From contig CAZMBE010000001.1 in the NCBI GenBank assembly GCA_964564625.1, positions 85,050 through 149,049 of the forward strand: 64,000 nucleotides of DNA. Direction: 5' to 3'. How positions within the stretch are numbered: the stretch's first letter is position 1; each line of letters starts with the position of its first letter. The notes below the pieces were generated by a model. That model worked only from the letters and a program-made list of their open reading frames with translations. It was not told the DNA's origin and did no database searches. The position numbers and the translations under genes were made by a program. Source of the stretch: UBA2185 sp964564625. GTDB taxonomy: Bacteria > Desulfobacterota > Syntrophia > Syntrophales > UBA2185. Shown here piece by piece: positions 16,125 to 26,500 of the stretch.

Positions 16125-16406
16125 TTACTTACGCACTTTCGTCTTTCTGTCACCTGCATGGCTGAAAAACGTTCGTGTTGGTGCAAATTCGCCTAGTTTG
16201 TGCCCCACCATGTTTTCCGTAACAAAGATCGGGATAAACTTCTTCCCGTTATGCACCGCAAAGGTGTGCCCTATTAATTCAGGAGTTACCGTTGAACGGC
16301 GAGACCAGGTTTTTATAACACTTTTACTCCCCGACTCTTCAGCTTTTCTCACCTTATCGAGAAGCTTCTCGTTGATGTACGCCCCCTTCTTAATTGATCG
16401 TGCCAC
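16125..16406 (-). CDS. rpsS: 30S ribosomal protein S19
   Basis: This 93-residue head protein begins A-R-S-I-K-K-G and includes I-K-T-W-S-R-R-S-T-V-T-P-E-L-I-G-H-T and M-V-G-H-K-L-G-E-F-A-P-T-R-T-F. The start is GTG, with its ribosome site (AAAAGG) overlapping the rplB stop region. Confidence 0.97.
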   Translation of the reverse strand: MARSIKKGAYINEKLLDKVRKAEESGSKSVIKTWSRRSTVTPELIGHTFAVHNGKKFIPIFVTENMVGHKLGEFAPTRTFFSHAGDRKTKVRK

Positions 16407-16409
16407 CTT

Positions 16410-17231
16410 TTAACCTCTTCTCTTCACAATGTATTTATTAGTCTTCTTGTTTGTCCGTGTCTTGTGACCCTTTGTGGGTACACCCCAGGGCGTGCAGGGA
16501 TGCCTGCCTCCAGATGATTTGCCCTCGCCTCCTCCCATGGGATGATCGACGGGATTCATCACTACTCCCCGCACTTTGGGACGCCTTCCTAACCATCTCG
16601 ATCTGCCAGCTTTCCCGATGCTAATATTTTCATGCTCAATATTGCCCACCTGTCCAATGGTTGCCTTACACTCGAGCAAGATTTTTCTTACCTCTCCGGA
16701 AGGCAGTCTTACCTGGGCATAGCCTTCCTCCTTAGCCATAAGCTGGCCATATGTACCCGCTGAGCGGATTAACTGGCCTCCACGACCAATTTTGAGTTCC
16801 ACGTTATGAATCAGAGAGCCAAGAGGAATGTTCTTCAGAGGTATTGTGTTTCCTGGTTTGATATCCGCTTTCTCTGAGCTTATGATAGTGTCACCTACCT
16901 CTATTTTGACCGGGGCTATAATATACCGCTTCTCACCATCGAAATAATTCAATAATGCAATTCTCGAACTCCGATTGGGATCATACTCGACTGCAGCCAC
17001 CTTGGCGGGAATTTCGAGTTTGTCACGTCTGAAATCAACGATCCTGTATCTCCTCTTATGACCGCCCCCAATGTGCCTGCTTGTTATCCTCCCGTAACAA
17101 TTTCGCCCCCCTGTTCGCTTCAGAGGCAGGAGTAAGTTTTTTTCTGGTTCTGTTCGTGTAATGTCCTCAAAATCCGAACCCGTTTGGAACCTTCTGCCCG
17201 GTGATGTAGGTTTATATTTCCTTATAGCCAT
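16410..17231 (-). CDS. rplB: 50S ribosomal protein L2
   Basis: This 273-residue core protein is needed for subunit joining and peptidyl transfer. The catalytic-centre-near segment N-P-V-D-H-P-M-G-G-G-E-G-K is present, with its essential histidine. The V-A-A-V-E-Y-D-P-N-R-S motif lies earlier. The start is ATG and the length normal. Confidence 0.98.
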   Translation of the reverse strand: MAIRKYKPTSPGRRFQTGSDFEDITRTEPEKNLLLPLKRTGGRNCYGRITSRHIGGGHKRRYRIVDFRRDKLEIPAKVAAVEYDPNRSSRIALLNYFDGEKRYIIAPVKIEVGDTIISSEKADIKPGNTIPLKNIPLGSLIHNVELKIGRGGQLIRSAGTYGQLMAKEEGYAQVRLPSGEVRKILLECKATIGQVGNIEHENISIGKAGRSRWLGRRPKVRGVVMNPVDHPMGGGEGKSSGGRHPCTPWGVPTKGHKTRTNKKTNKYIVKRRG

Positions 17232-17251
17232 CCGACTTAATCTCTCTTCCT

Positions 17252-17536
17252 TTATACCCCTTCATAGATTTCTATACGGCTGCCGGGAGCAAGGGTAACA
17301 ACCGCCTTTTTCCAGGAAGGCTTTTCGCCCATAATTCTCCCAACCCTTTTTTTCTTTCCCGCCACATTCACGACATGAACATCCAACACTTTTACTTTAA
17401 AGAGCTTTTCTACTGCCTTGGCAACCTCTATTTTGTTTGCCCTTCTATCCACCTCGAAGACATACTTGTTTTCTTCTTTTGCAGCGGTGCTCTTTTCGGT
17501 AATCAGTGCCCTTCTGATAATGTGATACATATCCAT
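17252..17536 (-). CDS. rplW: 50S ribosomal protein L23
   Basis: This 94-residue tunnel-exit protein contains A-L-I-T-E-K-S-T and the extended loop with V-N-V-A-G-K-K-K-R-V-G-R. Two in-frame ATGs (17536 and 17530) are possible. The first shares one base with the rplD stop (TAATG), suggesting coupling. Confidence 0.96.
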   Translation of the reverse strand: MDMYHIIRRALITEKSTAAKEENKYVFEVDRRANKIEVAKAVEKLFKVKVLDVHVVNVAGKKKRVGRIMGEKPSWKKAVVTLAPGSRIEIYEGV

Positions 17537-18159
17537 TATGATAACAATGCCCCTTCAATTATCTTTACAGACGGTTCCAGGAAAACTACATGATCATAAT
17601 TCAAAAGGTCATACACATTAATTCCTTCTGATCGTATCATTTTTATCCCCCTGACATTCCGTGACGATTTCTCCAGAATGGGACGTGACTTGTCCACAAC
17701 GAGGAGCGCCTTTGTCAAACCGAATCGATCAATAATCTCTTTGAATTTCTTAGTTTTTATTTCATCCATGGGAAAATCATTCAAAATCAGCATCCGGCCT
17801 TCCTTGACTTTCATGCTCAGTGCCGACATCAACGCCAGTTTCCTGACTTTCTTCGGTACTTTGTACGCATAACTCCGTGAAACGGGTCCAAAGACAATTC
17901 CTCCGCCCCTCCATAGAGGAGACCTTGTTGTACCAGCTCTTGCCCTGCCCGTACCTTTCTGGCGCCAAGGCTTCTTGCCACCACCACTAACTTCCTGTCT
18001 TCTTTTCACTGACGCAGTTCCCAGCCTTTTAGAAGCCATCTGCATTCTCACAACATCGTAGAGAACTGCTTCATTGACCTCTACTCCAAAGACAGCTTCA
18101 TTTAATTCTATCTCTGACACTTTGTTATTCTCAATATCGTATACCCCGGCAACCGGCAT
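17536..18159 (-). CDS. rplD: 50S ribosomal protein L4
   Basis: This large-subunit tunnel protein also autoregulates the S10 operon in some bacteria. The conserved loop Q-K-G-T-G-R-A-R-A-G-T-T-R-S-P-L-W-R-G-G-G and the G-P-V-S-R-S-Y-A-Y-K-V-P-K block are present. A GTG at 18168 lies too near its GGAG site. The ATG at 18159, with 8-base spacing, gives 207 residues and the normal MPVAGVYD start. Confidence 0.96.
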   Translation of the reverse strand: MPVAGVYDIENNKVSEIELNEAVFGVEVNEAVLYDVVRMQMASKRLGTASVKRRQEVSGGGKKPWRQKGTGRARAGTTRSPLWRGGGIVFGPVSRSYAYKVPKKVRKLALMSALSMKVKEGRMLILNDFPMDEIKTKKFKEIIDRFGLTKALLVVDKSRPILEKSSRNVRGIKMIRSEGINVYDLLNYDHVVFLEPSVKIIEGALLS

Positions 18160-18180
18160 TGTATTCACTCCAGATCCTGT

Positions 18181-18813
18181 TTATCCACCTATTTTGATAG
18201 CTTGTCTGATAATGACATAGCTGTTTTTACATCCCGGAATCGATCCTTTCACCAGAATCAGATTCCTCTCAGGCCTTACGCCTATAACTAATATATTCTG
18301 AACAGTCTTTTTCACATCCCCCATATGTCCCGGAAGCTTCTTACCTTTGAAAACTCGAGACGGCTCTGCGCTTGCCCCAATAGATCCCGGAGCCCTGTGA
18401 AACATCGATCCATGGGTCGCCCGTCCTCCCCGGAAACCATGTCTTTTTACTGCTCCGGCGAAACCCTTGCCTTTTGTCGTTCCCAGCACATCCACATAAT
18501 CGCCTGCCTGAAACATGTCGACCTTCAGTTCCTGCCCTAACTCGTAGTTGTCGGTAACAGTTCTGAACTCACGGAGAACGCGGAAAAAGCCTTTATTTGC
18601 TTTCCCGAAGTGACCCTGCAGGGCCTTTGACATATTTTTCTGTCGAATACGTCCATAACCCAGCTGCAATGCATCATAACCATCGTTCTTTTCCGTTTTC
18701 TTCTGAATAACAACGGATGGTTCCGCTTCGATAACCGTTACTGGAACCGCTTCACCGTCTTCTGCAAAAATTTGTGTCATCCCTAATTTTTTGCCGATCA
18801 GTAACTTTTTCAT
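18181..18813 (-). CDS. rplC: 50S ribosomal protein L3
   Basis: This 210-residue assembly initiator shows G-K-K-L-G-M-T-Q-I-F near the start and K-G-K-G-F-A-G-A-V-K-R-H-G-F-R-G-G. The late H-R-A-P-G-S-I-G-A-S-A-E-P-S-R-V loop carries the Gln/Glu position that PrmB methylates in other bacteria. The ATG start fits. A 101-base gap follows rpsJ. Confidence 0.97.
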   Translation of the reverse strand: MKKLLIGKKLGMTQIFAEDGEAVPVTVIEAEPSVVIQKKTEKNDGYDALQLGYGRIRQKNMSKALQGHFGKANKGFFRVLREFRTVTDNYELGQELKVDMFQAGDYVDVLGTTKGKGFAGAVKRHGFRGGRATHGSMFHRAPGSIGASAEPSRVFKGKKLPGHMGDVKKTVQNILVIGVRPERNLILVKGSIPGCKNSYVIIRQAIKIGG

Positions 18814-18914
18814 TTTCTACCCATAATGTATAAATAAATGGACTCTTACATGCTCCACAATGCGGTTAAAAAAACAGATAAATATTCTGTTAATCCCTTT
18901 CTTGTGTATGCACT

Positions 18915-19223
18915 CTATAACTTTATCTCAACGTCCACTCCGGCAGACAGGTCAAGTTTCATGAGAGCATCTACCGTCGATTGTGTTGGTTCAATTATAT
19001 CAATGAGTCTCTTATGCGTTCTGATCTCAAACTGCTCCCTTGATTTCTTGTCCACGTGAGGAGACCTGTTCACACAGAACTTGTTAATCTCTGTAGGCAG
19101 AGGTATGGGACCTGCTACACGGGCACCGGTCCTTTTCGCTGTCTCAACAATATCCTCCACAGAACGGTCCAGCAGCTTGTAATCATATGCCTTAAGGCGG
19201 ATTCTTATTTTTTGATCTTTCAT
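18915..19223 (-). CDS. rpsJ: 30S ribosomal protein S10
   Basis: This 102-residue protein from ATG 19223 (MKDQKIRIRLKAYDYK) also serves as the NusE subunit in antitermination. An upstream in-frame TTG would add four residues but looks like ribosome-site sequence. The R-V-A-G-P-I-P-L-P-T-E-I-N loop and the H-V-D-K-K-S-R-E-Q-F-E block are diagnostic. Confidence 0.96.
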   Translation of the reverse strand: MKDQKIRIRLKAYDYKLLDRSVEDIVETAKRTGARVAGPIPLPTEINKFCVNRSPHVDKKSREQFEIRTHKRLIDIIEPTQSTVDALMKLDLSAGVDVEIKL

Positions 19224-19244
19224 AGACCCTTTCAATTATGCTTC

Positions 19245-20438
19245 CTATTCTATTATTTTACTTACCACCCCGGCTCCTACAGTTCTACCACCTTCCCTTA
19301 TGGCAAATCTGAGCTGCTCTTCCATGGCAATCGGGGTTATTAAAACTACTTCCATTTCCACGTTATCACCGGGCATCACCATTTCAACACCTTCCGGTAA
19401 CGTACAGATGCCTGTAACATCAGTAGTCCTGAAATAGAACTGTGGGCGATAACCGTTAAAGAATGGCGTATGCCTTCCACCTTCTTCTTTGGTCAAGATG
19501 TATACAGCTGCTTTAAATTTTGTGTGAGGGGTAATGGATCCCGGTTTTGCTACAACCTGGCCTCTTTCAACCTCTTCACGCTTGGTACCCCTCAAGAGAA
19601 CACCGACGTCGTCGCCTGCCCTGCCCTCGTCGAGGGTTTTACGAAACATCTCAACCCCTGTGCACACGGTCTTAAAGGTAGGCCTGAAACCAACTATTTC
19701 CACTTCATCACCCGTTCTGATAATACCTCTTTCCATCCTACCGGTCACCACTGTACCCCGACCCGATATGGAAAATACATCTCCAATGGGCACAAGGAAC
19801 GGTTTATCCAGATCACGAACAGGCTCGGGAATATAATTATCAACGGCATCCATTAACTCCCAGATAGACTTGGTATCAGGATCATCAGGATTTTCAGCCT
19901 CCAAAGCCTTCAATGCTGATCCTCTGATGATGGGGATTTCGTCACCGGGAAATTCATACTGCGTTAGGAGTTCTCTCAATTCAAGTTCCACAAGGTCAAG
20001 AAGTTCAGGGTCATCCACAAGGTCAACCTTGTTTAAATAGACTATAATATAGGGAACCCGAACCTGTCGTGCGAGGAGGATGTGCTCTCTTGTCTGGGGC
20101 ATGGGACCATCCGATGCGGCCACTACCAGGATCGTTCCGTCCATGTGGGCAGCTCCAGAAATCATGTTTTTGATGTAGTCAGCATGGCCGGGACAATCGA
20201 CATGGGCATAATGTCTTTTGTCTGTTTCATACTCCACATGGGCAACATTGATGGTAACCCCTCGTTCCTTTTCTTCCGGTGCATTGTCTATAGAATCAAA
20301 AGGTCTGAACTCGGCGAATCCCTTTTTGCTCAAGTGTTTCGTAATTGCAGCCGTCAGGGTCGTTTTGCCATGATCGACGTGCCCTATGGTCCCAATATTC
20401 ACATGTGGTTTCTTCCTTTCATACTTCTTCTTCGCCAT
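19245..20438 (-). CDS. tuf: Elongation factor Tu
   Basis: This 397-residue GTPase delivers aminoacyl-tRNA to the ribosome. G1 G-H-V-D-H-G-K-T, G3 D-C-P-G-H and G4 N-K-V-D are intact, and domains II and III follow. The ATG at 20438 (MAKKKYERKKPHVN) is 9 bases from GGAGG, whereas the ATG at 20444 is only 3 bases away, so the shorter form is chosen. It is the only tuf copy in the window. The site where many proteobacteria carry tufB, beside tRNA-Thr, holds none. Confidence 0.97.
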   Translation of the reverse strand: MAKKKYERKKPHVNIGTIGHVDHGKTTLTAAITKHLSKKGFAEFRPFDSIDNAPEEKERGVTINVAHVEYETDKRHYAHVDCPGHADYIKNMISGAAHMDGTILVVAASDGPMPQTREHILLARQVRVPYIIVYLNKVDLVDDPELLDLVELELRELLTQYEFPGDEIPIIRGSALKALEAENPDDPDTKSIWELMDAVDNYIPEPVRDLDKPFLVPIGDVFSISGRGTVVTGRMERGIIRTGDEVEIVGFRPTFKTVCTGVEMFRKTLDEGRAGDDVGVLLRGTKREEVERGQVVAKPGSITPHTKFKAAVYILTKEEGGRHTPFFNGYRPQFYFRTTDVTGICTLPEGVEMVMPGDNVEMEVVLITPIAMEEQLRFAIREGGRTVGAGVVSKIIE

Positions 20439-20479
20439 ATCCATTTACCTCCTTCAACGTTAAATGGTTCGTTTGTTCA

Positions 20480-22576
20480 CTATACTTTTAGTCCCTCATC
20501 ATATGACTTTGTCCTATCGATAACCAGTTTTGCCTGACTCTCCGATACCGCATGATAATTGAGAAAACGCATAGTGAACGTAGCCCTTCCCTGCGTTTTC
20601 GACCTGAGATCAGTAGCATAACCGAACATTTCCGCCAGTGGAACCTCGGCATTGATAGCCTCTAAAGAAGGCCTCGACTCAATGCTGACAATCTTCCCCC
20701 TTCTTGCCGTCAAATTCCCGATCACATCACCCAGATATTCCTTGGGAACGATAACTTCCACCGACATTATGGGCTCCAGCAAAACAGGATGAGCCCTTTT
20801 TGCCCCACTCTTAAATGCCATGGAGGCCGCTATTTTAAACGCCATATCCGAAGAATCCACTGCATGGAAAGAACCATCCACTGCACTAACAATTACATCA
20901 ACTACAGGAAAGCCTGCCAGGACACCTTCTTCCATGGCTTCACGCACACCTCTTGCCACTGCCGGGACATACTCGCCGGGGATTACTCCGCCCACGATCT
21001 TATTCCTGAATTCAAAACCGCGACCCGGCTCATTGGGTTCAATCTCCAACCAGACATGGCCATATTGCCCCCTCCCACCGGACTGTTTTACAAATCTGCC
21101 TTCAGATCTGATACTCTTTCTGACTGTTTCTTTGTATGCCACCTGAGGATTGCCTATGTTCGCGCCTAAGCCAAATTCCCGTGAAAGCCTGTCAACAATA
21201 ATCTCTAAATGCAATTCTCCCATCCCTGAGATCAGTGTCTGGCCTGTTTCTTTATCGACCTTAACTCTAAAAGAGGGATCTTCACGGGAGATCTTACGGA
21301 GCGCCGTATCGAGTTTTTCTTCATCTGCCTTTGTTTTCGGTTCTATGGCGATGGCAATTACCGGATCGGGAAACTCCAGAGTTTCCAATACAAGAGGATG
21401 CTTCATATCACAAAGGGTATCTCCCGTCGTTGTCAGGTTTAAACCTACCGCTGCGGCGATATCACCGGTAAGGACTTCCTTGATTTCCTCTCTCTTATTG
21501 GCATGCATCTTGAGTAACCGCCCTATACGTTCCTTCTTCTTCTTTGATGCATTATACACATAAGAACCTGCATCAAGGATACCGGAGTATACCCTGAAGT
21601 ATGTTAACTGTCCGACATAGGCATCCGACACTATTTTGAAGGCCAACGCTGAAAAAGATTCATTATCGCCCGCAACTACCTCTATTTCGTTTCCTTTCAT
21701 ATCTTTTCCGCTCACTGGCGGTGTATCCAGAGGGGAAGGGAGATAATCAACAATGCCATTCAGAAGGGGTTGAACGCCCTTATTCTTAAAGGCAGATCCG
21801 CACAGAACCGGCGTCGCCTTCAAAGACAACGTGGCCTTTCTCAGTGCGCTGACAATTTCTTCATGTGAAAGAGCTTGTTCATTTACATATTTTCTCATCA
21901 AGTCTTCATCATAATCGGCAAGAAGCTCAATGAGTTTGTCCCGTTCCTTCCGAGATACATCCCGGAATTCAGATGGGATTTCACCTACTGTGAATGTATC
22001 TCCCAGGGAATATTCATCATAGATAATGGACTTCATACGGATGAGATCGATAATCCCCCGAAAACCTTCTTCCCTCCCGATCGGAATCTGCACAGGTATG
22101 GGATGCGCCCCGAGTCTATCTCGGATTGCGGCAACAACTTTCCCGAAATCTGCTCCCATCCTGTCCATCTTATTGATGAAGATAATTCGCGGAACACGGT
22201 ACTTGTCTGCCTGACCCCACACTACCTCTGACTGGGGTTCAACACCACCCACGGCACAGAACAGGGCAACAGCCCCATCTAAAATTCTCAAAGACCTTTC
22301 TACTTCTATCGTAAAGTCCACATGTCCTGGAGTATCGATAATATTAATACGGTGATCATTCCATGTACACATAGTGGCCGCAGAAGTAATGGTTATGCCC
22401 CGTTCCTGCTCCTGCTCCATCCAGTCCATGGTCGCCGTGCCTGCGTCGACCTCCCCCATCCTGTGGGTTTCACGGGTATAGTACAATATGCGTTCTGTCG
22501 TTGTTGTTTTACCAGCATCAATGTGCGCCATGATGCCGATATTACGCAGATTATGTAAAGGAACAGTACGTGCCAA
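20480..22576 (-). CDS. fusA: Elongation factor G
   Basis: This 698-residue translocase GTPase has five domains. The P-loop A-H-I-D-A-G-K-T, switch region R-G-I-T-I-T-S-A, D-T-P-G-H-V-D and N-K-M-D-R motifs are intact, and the C-terminal domain IV/V block G-Y-A-T-D-L-R-S-K-T-Q-G-R-A is present. The start is TTG at 22576 (ARTVPLHNLRNIGIMAHID), matching family N-termini. No ATG lies nearby. Confidence 0.97.
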   Translation of the reverse strand: MARTVPLHNLRNIGIMAHIDAGKTTTTERILYYTRETHRMGEVDAGTATMDWMEQEQERGITITSAATMCTWNDHRINIIDTPGHVDFTIEVERSLRILDGAVALFCAVGGVEPQSEVVWGQADKYRVPRIIFINKMDRMGADFGKVVAAIRDRLGAHPIPVQIPIGREEGFRGIIDLIRMKSIIYDEYSLGDTFTVGEIPSEFRDVSRKERDKLIELLADYDEDLMRKYVNEQALSHEEIVSALRKATLSLKATPVLCGSAFKNKGVQPLLNGIVDYLPSPLDTPPVSGKDMKGNEIEVVAGDNESFSALAFKIVSDAYVGQLTYFRVYSGILDAGSYVYNASKKKKERIGRLLKMHANKREEIKEVLTGDIAAAVGLNLTTTGDTLCDMKHPLVLETLEFPDPVIAIAIEPKTKADEEKLDTALRKISREDPSFRVKVDKETGQTLISGMGELHLEIIVDRLSREFGLGANIGNPQVAYKETVRKSIRSEGRFVKQSGGRGQYGHVWLEIEPNEPGRGFEFRNKIVGGVIPGEYVPAVARGVREAMEEGVLAGFPVVDVIVSAVDGSFHAVDSSDMAFKIAASMAFKSGAKRAHPVLLEPIMSVEVIVPKEYLGDVIGNLTARRGKIVSIESRPSLEAINAEVPLAEMFGYATDLRSKTQGRATFTMRFLNYHAVSESQAKLVIDRTKSYDEGLKV

Positions 22577-22605
22577 TTAATATTCACCCAAACCTTTGAA
22601 AAGAG

Positions 22606-23076
22606 CTAAAATCGGTAATGGGCAAAGGCTTTATTCGCTTCTGCCATCTTATGAACACTCTCTCTCTTTTTGACAGAAGCACCTCTGTTGTTGGCGGCGT
22701 CGATCAATTCGGCGGCCAGCTTTTCTTTCATCGTTTTTTCAGCACGCTCTTTTGAATGAAGGATTAACCAGCGAATAGCCAAAGCAACTCTTCTTCCTGG
22801 CATAACTTCCGTGGGTACCTGATACGTAGAGCCCCCCACACGCCGAGATTTCACTTCTATTACGGGTTTGACATTATTCAAAGCCTTTTCAAAAACTTCC
22901 ACCGGTTGCTCTTTTGTCCTTTTTTCAATGATATCTAAAGCCCCGTAGAAGATAGACTCAGCAATACTTTTTTTACCCCGTCTCAGAAGGTTGTTAATAA
23001 ATTTTGCCACAAGTTTATTGTTATACTTGGGATCTGGTATTACTTCTCTTTTGGTAATTTCTCTTCTTCTCGGCAT
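22606..23076 (-). CDS. rpsG: 30S ribosomal protein S7
   Basis: This 156-residue head-assembly initiator carries P-R-R-R-E-I-T-K-R-E-V-I-P-D-P at the start. The V-G-G-S-T-Y-Q-V-P-T-E-V block and the C-terminal K-M-A-E-A-N-K-A-F-A-H-Y-R are present. It follows rpsL by 14 bases. Confidence 0.97.
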   Translation of the reverse strand: MPRRREITKREVIPDPKYNNKLVAKFINNLLRRGKKSIAESIFYGALDIIEKRTKEQPVEVFEKALNNVKPVIEVKSRRVGGSTYQVPTEVMPGRRVALAIRWLILHSKERAEKTMKEKLAAELIDAANNRGASVKKRESVHKMAEANKAFAHYRF

Positions 23077-23090
23077 GATTCTACTCTCAC

Positions 23091-23462
23091 TTAGCTCGGT
23101 TTCTTAGCTCCATATTTTGATCTACCCTGCTTTCTATCCTGAACGCCAACAGCATCCAGAGTACCCCTTACAATATGATATCGAACGCCAGGAAGATCCT
23201 TTACCCTGCCCCCTCTCACCAGGACGACGGAATGCTCCTGAAGGTTATGGCCTACTCCTGGGATATACGATGTCACCTCGTAACCACTCGCGAGACGAAC
23301 CCTTGCTACTTTTCTTAACGCAGAATTAGGCTTTTTCGGCGTAGAGGTATACACCCGGACACAAACTCCCCGTCTCTGCGGGGAACCCGTTAACGCAGGT
23401 GTTGAAGTTTTCTTTTGTATCTTTACTCTTCCTTTACGGACCAACTGATTTACTGTCGGCAT
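23091..23462 (-). CDS. rpsL: 30S ribosomal protein S12
   Basis: This 123-residue decoding-centre protein starts at ATG 23462 (MPTVNQLVRKGR). The extra upstream TTG codons are the GGGAGG site itself. K-K-P-N-S-A-L-R-K, the classical streptomycin-resistance lysine region, is present. So is the P-G-V-R-Y-H-I-V-R-G loop, whose conserved Asp (K-D-L-P-G-V-R) is the target of RimO. A rimO gene occurs in this window at 50926. Confidence 0.97.
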   Translation of the reverse strand: MPTVNQLVRKGRVKIQKKTSTPALTGSPQRRGVCVRVYTSTPKKPNSALRKVARVRLASGYEVTSYIPGVGHNLQEHSVVLVRGGRVKDLPGVRYHIVRGTLDAVGVQDRKQGRSKYGAKKPS

Positions 23463-23518
23463 TATTCCTCCCAAGTATTTTCAACTAACCATCCTGTGCA
23501 ACAAAAGGTATTTTGCTA

Positions 23519-26500
23519 TCAATTTGCAGCCTGTATGTCAAGCTTTTTCTCAACTAAATTTTGATCTATCTCCTGATTTTCCAATGTGGGAGCAATTTTG
23601 TCTTCGACTGTTTTAATGCCCAACTTCCTGTACATAGATAGACCTGTCCCTGCAGGAATCAGCCTCCCCATGATGACATTCTCCTTAAGCCCCCTCAAGT
23701 AGTCTATCTTTCCCGCGAGAGAAGCTTCCGTGAGAACTCGCGTTGTTTCCTGGAAGGATGCGGCAGAGATAAAACTCTGTGTACTGAGAGATGCCTTGGT
23801 AATGCCCAGGAGCATTGGTTCCCCGATAGCCGGTTTTTCATTTTTAGCAATGACCCTCATGTTTTCTTCCTGGAAGCGATGCCTCTCTATCTGCTCATCG
23901 GCAATGAATGATGTATCTCCCGGATCTTTCACTTTCACCCTGCGCAACATCTGGCGTACTATTATTTCCATGTGTTTATCATTGATTTTCACGCCCTGAA
24001 GTCTGTAAACCTCTTGCACCTCATCTACCAGGTATCGGGCTAATGCTTTTTCACCTTTGATCGCCAGAAGATCATGAGGATTATTTACGCCATCCATCAG
24101 AGCTTCGCCTGCCTGTACCCTATCACCCTCCTGAACGCTGACATGTTTGCCTTTAGGGATAAGATATTCCTTTTCTTCTCCCACATCCGGGGTGATAATT
24201 ACCTTTCTTTTCCCTTTTGCGTCTTTACCATACGACACCGTACCGTCGATCTCACTTATCACCGCGAATTCCCTTGGCTTCCTGGCTTCAAAAAGCTCGG
24301 CAACCCGGGGAAGACCTCCTGTGATATCCTTAGTTTTAGTGGTTTCCCTGGGAATCTTGGCAACAATGTCGCCCGCCTTGACCTTATCCCCCTCAGAAAC
24401 GACAATATTGGCACCCACAGGTAACAAATATCTCGCGACAGAATTTGTACCGGGAATTTTTGCCGTCTTGCCTTTATCGTCTTTAATGGAAACCCTTGTT
24501 CGTAGATTCGCACCCTTGTATTCGACAATCACCTTTCTGGAAAGACCGGTTACTTCATCAAGCTGTTCCTGCATGGTCTTTCCTTCAATAATGTCTCCAT
24601 ACTTCACAGAACCGTCAACCTCAGCAAGTATCGGTATGGAAAAAGGATCCCATTCCGCGATCAAATCTCCCCTCTTTACAATGCTGCCATCTTTTATTTT
24701 AATGTGTGCCCCATAGGGAACGGGATACTTACCGCGGCTTCTTTGCTGTTCGTCAAGAACATGAATCTCGCCATTCCTGTTCATGACTACGTGATCCCCC
24801 CCATGGCTCTTCACTGTATGGAGATTCATGTACTTAACAGTACCGTCATGCCTTGCTTCCAGGGTAGAGTGTTCTTCAAACTTTGCCGTACCACCTATAT
24901 GAAATGTTCGCATTGTGAGCTGGGTTCCTGGCTCACCAATAGATTGGGCAGCAATAATGCCTACAGCCTCACCGATATTGACGAGATGTCCATGGGCTAG
25001 GTCTCTTCCATAGCACATGGCACAGACACCATGCTTCGATTTACACGTGAGAACAGATCTAATGTTTACCTTTTCTATACCAGACCTATCAATTTTCTCC
25101 GCGAGAGCTTCATCTATTGCTTCATTCGCATGAACAAGGATCTCCCCGGTGAAAGGATCCTTTATTTCTTCAAGGGCAACTCTTCCTAAAACTCGTTCAC
25201 CCGCTGCTTCTATAATCTCTCCACCTTCCATAAGCGCAGAGACATAAATACCGTCAATAGTTCCACAATCAATTTCGCTTATTATACAATCCTGGGCTAC
25301 ATCAACAAGTCTTCTTGTGAGATATCCTGAATTAGCAGTCTTCAGCGCTGTATCAGCCAGACCCTTCCTGGCACCATGGGTAGAAATAAAATATTGAAGA
25401 ACGGTAAGACCTTCCCGGAAGTTTGCAGTAATCGGTGTTTCAATAATTTCACCGGATGGTTTGGCCATCAACCCCCTCATACCCGCAAGCTGTCTGATCT
25501 GTACAGCACTCCCTCGCGCGCCGGAATCAGCCATCATATAGATGGGATTTAAGCTTTCTCCTTTTCTCTTCACCCCAGATGGTTCCGCTATTTCTTCCGC
25601 ACCGATACCGCTCAACATCTCAGCAGCTATCTTTTCCGTAGCCTGTGCCCATATATCAATAACTTTATTATAGCGCTCACCATCCGTAATCAGACCGTCC
25701 ATATACTGTTTCTGAACTTTTAGAACCTCATTGTCTGCCATGGCTACAATATTTTTTTTATTCTCCGGGATAACCATATTATGGATGGCAATCGAAGCCC
25801 CTGACTTTGTCGCATATTTAAATCCTAAATCTTTTAGCTGATCTGCCAGTAATACCGCAGTTTTAGCGCCACATAACCTGTAACAATTGTCAATGAGATT
25901 TGCCAATTCTTTTTTATTCATTACTTTATTGATAACATCAAAAGAGATGTCTTTAGGTACAACTTCATTAAGAACCACCCTCCCCACCGTCGTATCCTTC
26001 AATTCACCCTCGATACGAACTTTTATTATTGCGTGCAGATCAACAGCATCCATGTCAAGGGCGCGGCGAACTTCACCAGGATCTGAAAAAACCATCCCTT
26101 CCCCTTTTACACCTGATCTGGCCCGCGTTAAGTAATAAATCCCCAACACAATGTCCTGACTCGGATTGATAATTGGTTTCCCATTTGCGGGAGAAAGTAT
26201 GTTATTCGTCGACATCATCAAGACCCGGGCCTCTGTCTGGGCCTCAATAGAAAGGGGTACATGGACAGCCATCTGATCACCATCAAAATCGGCGTTGAAT
26301 GCCGTGCAGACCAGAGGATGCAGTTGTATCGCTTTCCCTTCAATAAGAACCGGCTCGAAGGCCTGAATGCCGAGCCTGTGCAAGGTAGGCGCTCTATTCA
26401 GCATAACCGGGTATTCGCGAACCACTTCATCGAGAGCATCCCATACCTCAGCTGTTTCCTTTTCCACCATCTTTTTTGCACTTTTTACCGTGGTTACATA